This document shows, one piece after another, positions 63,895 through 64,000 of a stretch of 64,000 nt of DNA (the first letter of the stretch is position 1; every line of letters begins with the position of its first letter). The stretch is taken from positions 1 through 64,000 of the forward strand of contig NZ_JAHUWJ010000025.1 of NCBI RefSeq assembly GCF_019219075.1, given 5' to 3'. This DNA is from Chitinophaga sp. sic0106. GTDB taxonomy: Bacteria > Bacteroidota > Bacteroidia > Chitinophagales > Chitinophagaceae. The position numbers were made by a program, and so were the translations under genes. The notes beneath the pieces were generated by a model. The model was not told where the DNA came from. It worked only from the letters and a program-made list of their open reading frames with translations, and searched no databases.

Positions 63895-64000
63895 ATGGCT
63901 TATTCGTTCTTACTGTATACGGTGGCCGAAAGGATAGCCACGATTTCGCTGAACCGTACCGACAAGCGCAATGCGCTGAATGGGGCGCTGGTAGCGGAGT
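63895..64000 (+). CDS. Enoyl-CoA hydratase/isomerase family protein (N-terminal part)
   Basis: The first 35 codons read MAYSFLLYTVAERIATISLNR and continue TDKRNALNGALVAE before the window ends. The ATISLNRTDKRNALN segment is the typical opening of crotonase-fold enzymes (enoyl-CoA hydratase, e.g. in fatty acid or aromatic degradation). Catalytic residues lie beyond the window, so substrate is open. It starts about 35 bp after the terminator of the phosphatase gene. Confidence 0.75.
   Translation, partial: MAYSFLLYTVAERIATISLNRTDKRNALNGALVAE

Overview
The window looks like a chromosome segment of a Bacteroidota bacterium, most likely a Chitinophaga-like member of the Chitinophagaceae. The evidence is SusC/SusD with an ECF sigma/FecR pair, promoter elements of the TAnnTTTG type, AT-rich start regions without clear Shine-Dalgarno sequences, a type III glutamine synthetase, a fused alpha/beta 2-oxoacid dehydrogenase E1 and the protein sequences themselves. 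The genus is inferred; no rRNA is present. No tRNA, rRNA, CRISPR array, transposase or phage gene was seen.

Layout. 1-754: end of an unrecognised gene and a polysaccharide deacetylase lacking its N-terminal catalytic motif. 1031-1627: an outer-membrane barrel protein. 1700-2720: four cassettes, each a compact pseudoknot-forming RNA followed 21-25 nt later by an open reading frame of 20-28 codons for a Leu-rich peptide. They form two transcription units (three cassettes and one), each with a 9-bp-spaced ATGAAC direct-repeat operator, a -7-like element at a fixed 30-bp distance and a strong terminator. 3280-20063: the S10-spc-alpha ribosomal protein cluster (rpsJ to rplQ with secY, map, infA, rpmJ and rpoA). 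20206-28929: a zinc-ribbon membrane protein, carA behind an attenuator-like hairpin, an aminotransferase, a DUF1573 protein, the E1 fusion and a DUF3472 lipoprotein. 29155-36502 (minus strand): an ECF sigma, FecR, SusC, SusD locus. 36671-46972: a hydroxyacid dehydrogenase, an orphan response regulator, yebC, transporters, DedA, MarR, mdh and a thioredoxin-like protein. 47161-49702: efp-accB-accC. 49806-64000: surface and periplasmic proteins, glnN, purL, a TonB receptor/PepSY pair, an alpha-oxoamine synthase, a PafA-like phosphatase and the start of an enoyl-CoA hydratase-like gene.

How parts work together. The first third is translation, secretion and transcription machinery. The SusCD/FecR/sigma locus is a ligand-responsive outer-membrane uptake system. 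PepSY plus the TonB receptor form an iron-uptake unit. EF-P and the acetyl-CoA carboxylase subunits share a transcript. The most unusual content is the pseudoknot/micropeptide array at 1.7-2.7 kb. Its operator recurs upstream of the response regulator at 37921, so the two may belong to one regulon. Further unexplained non-coding structure lies at 22405-22686, 54142-54216 and 60285-60498.
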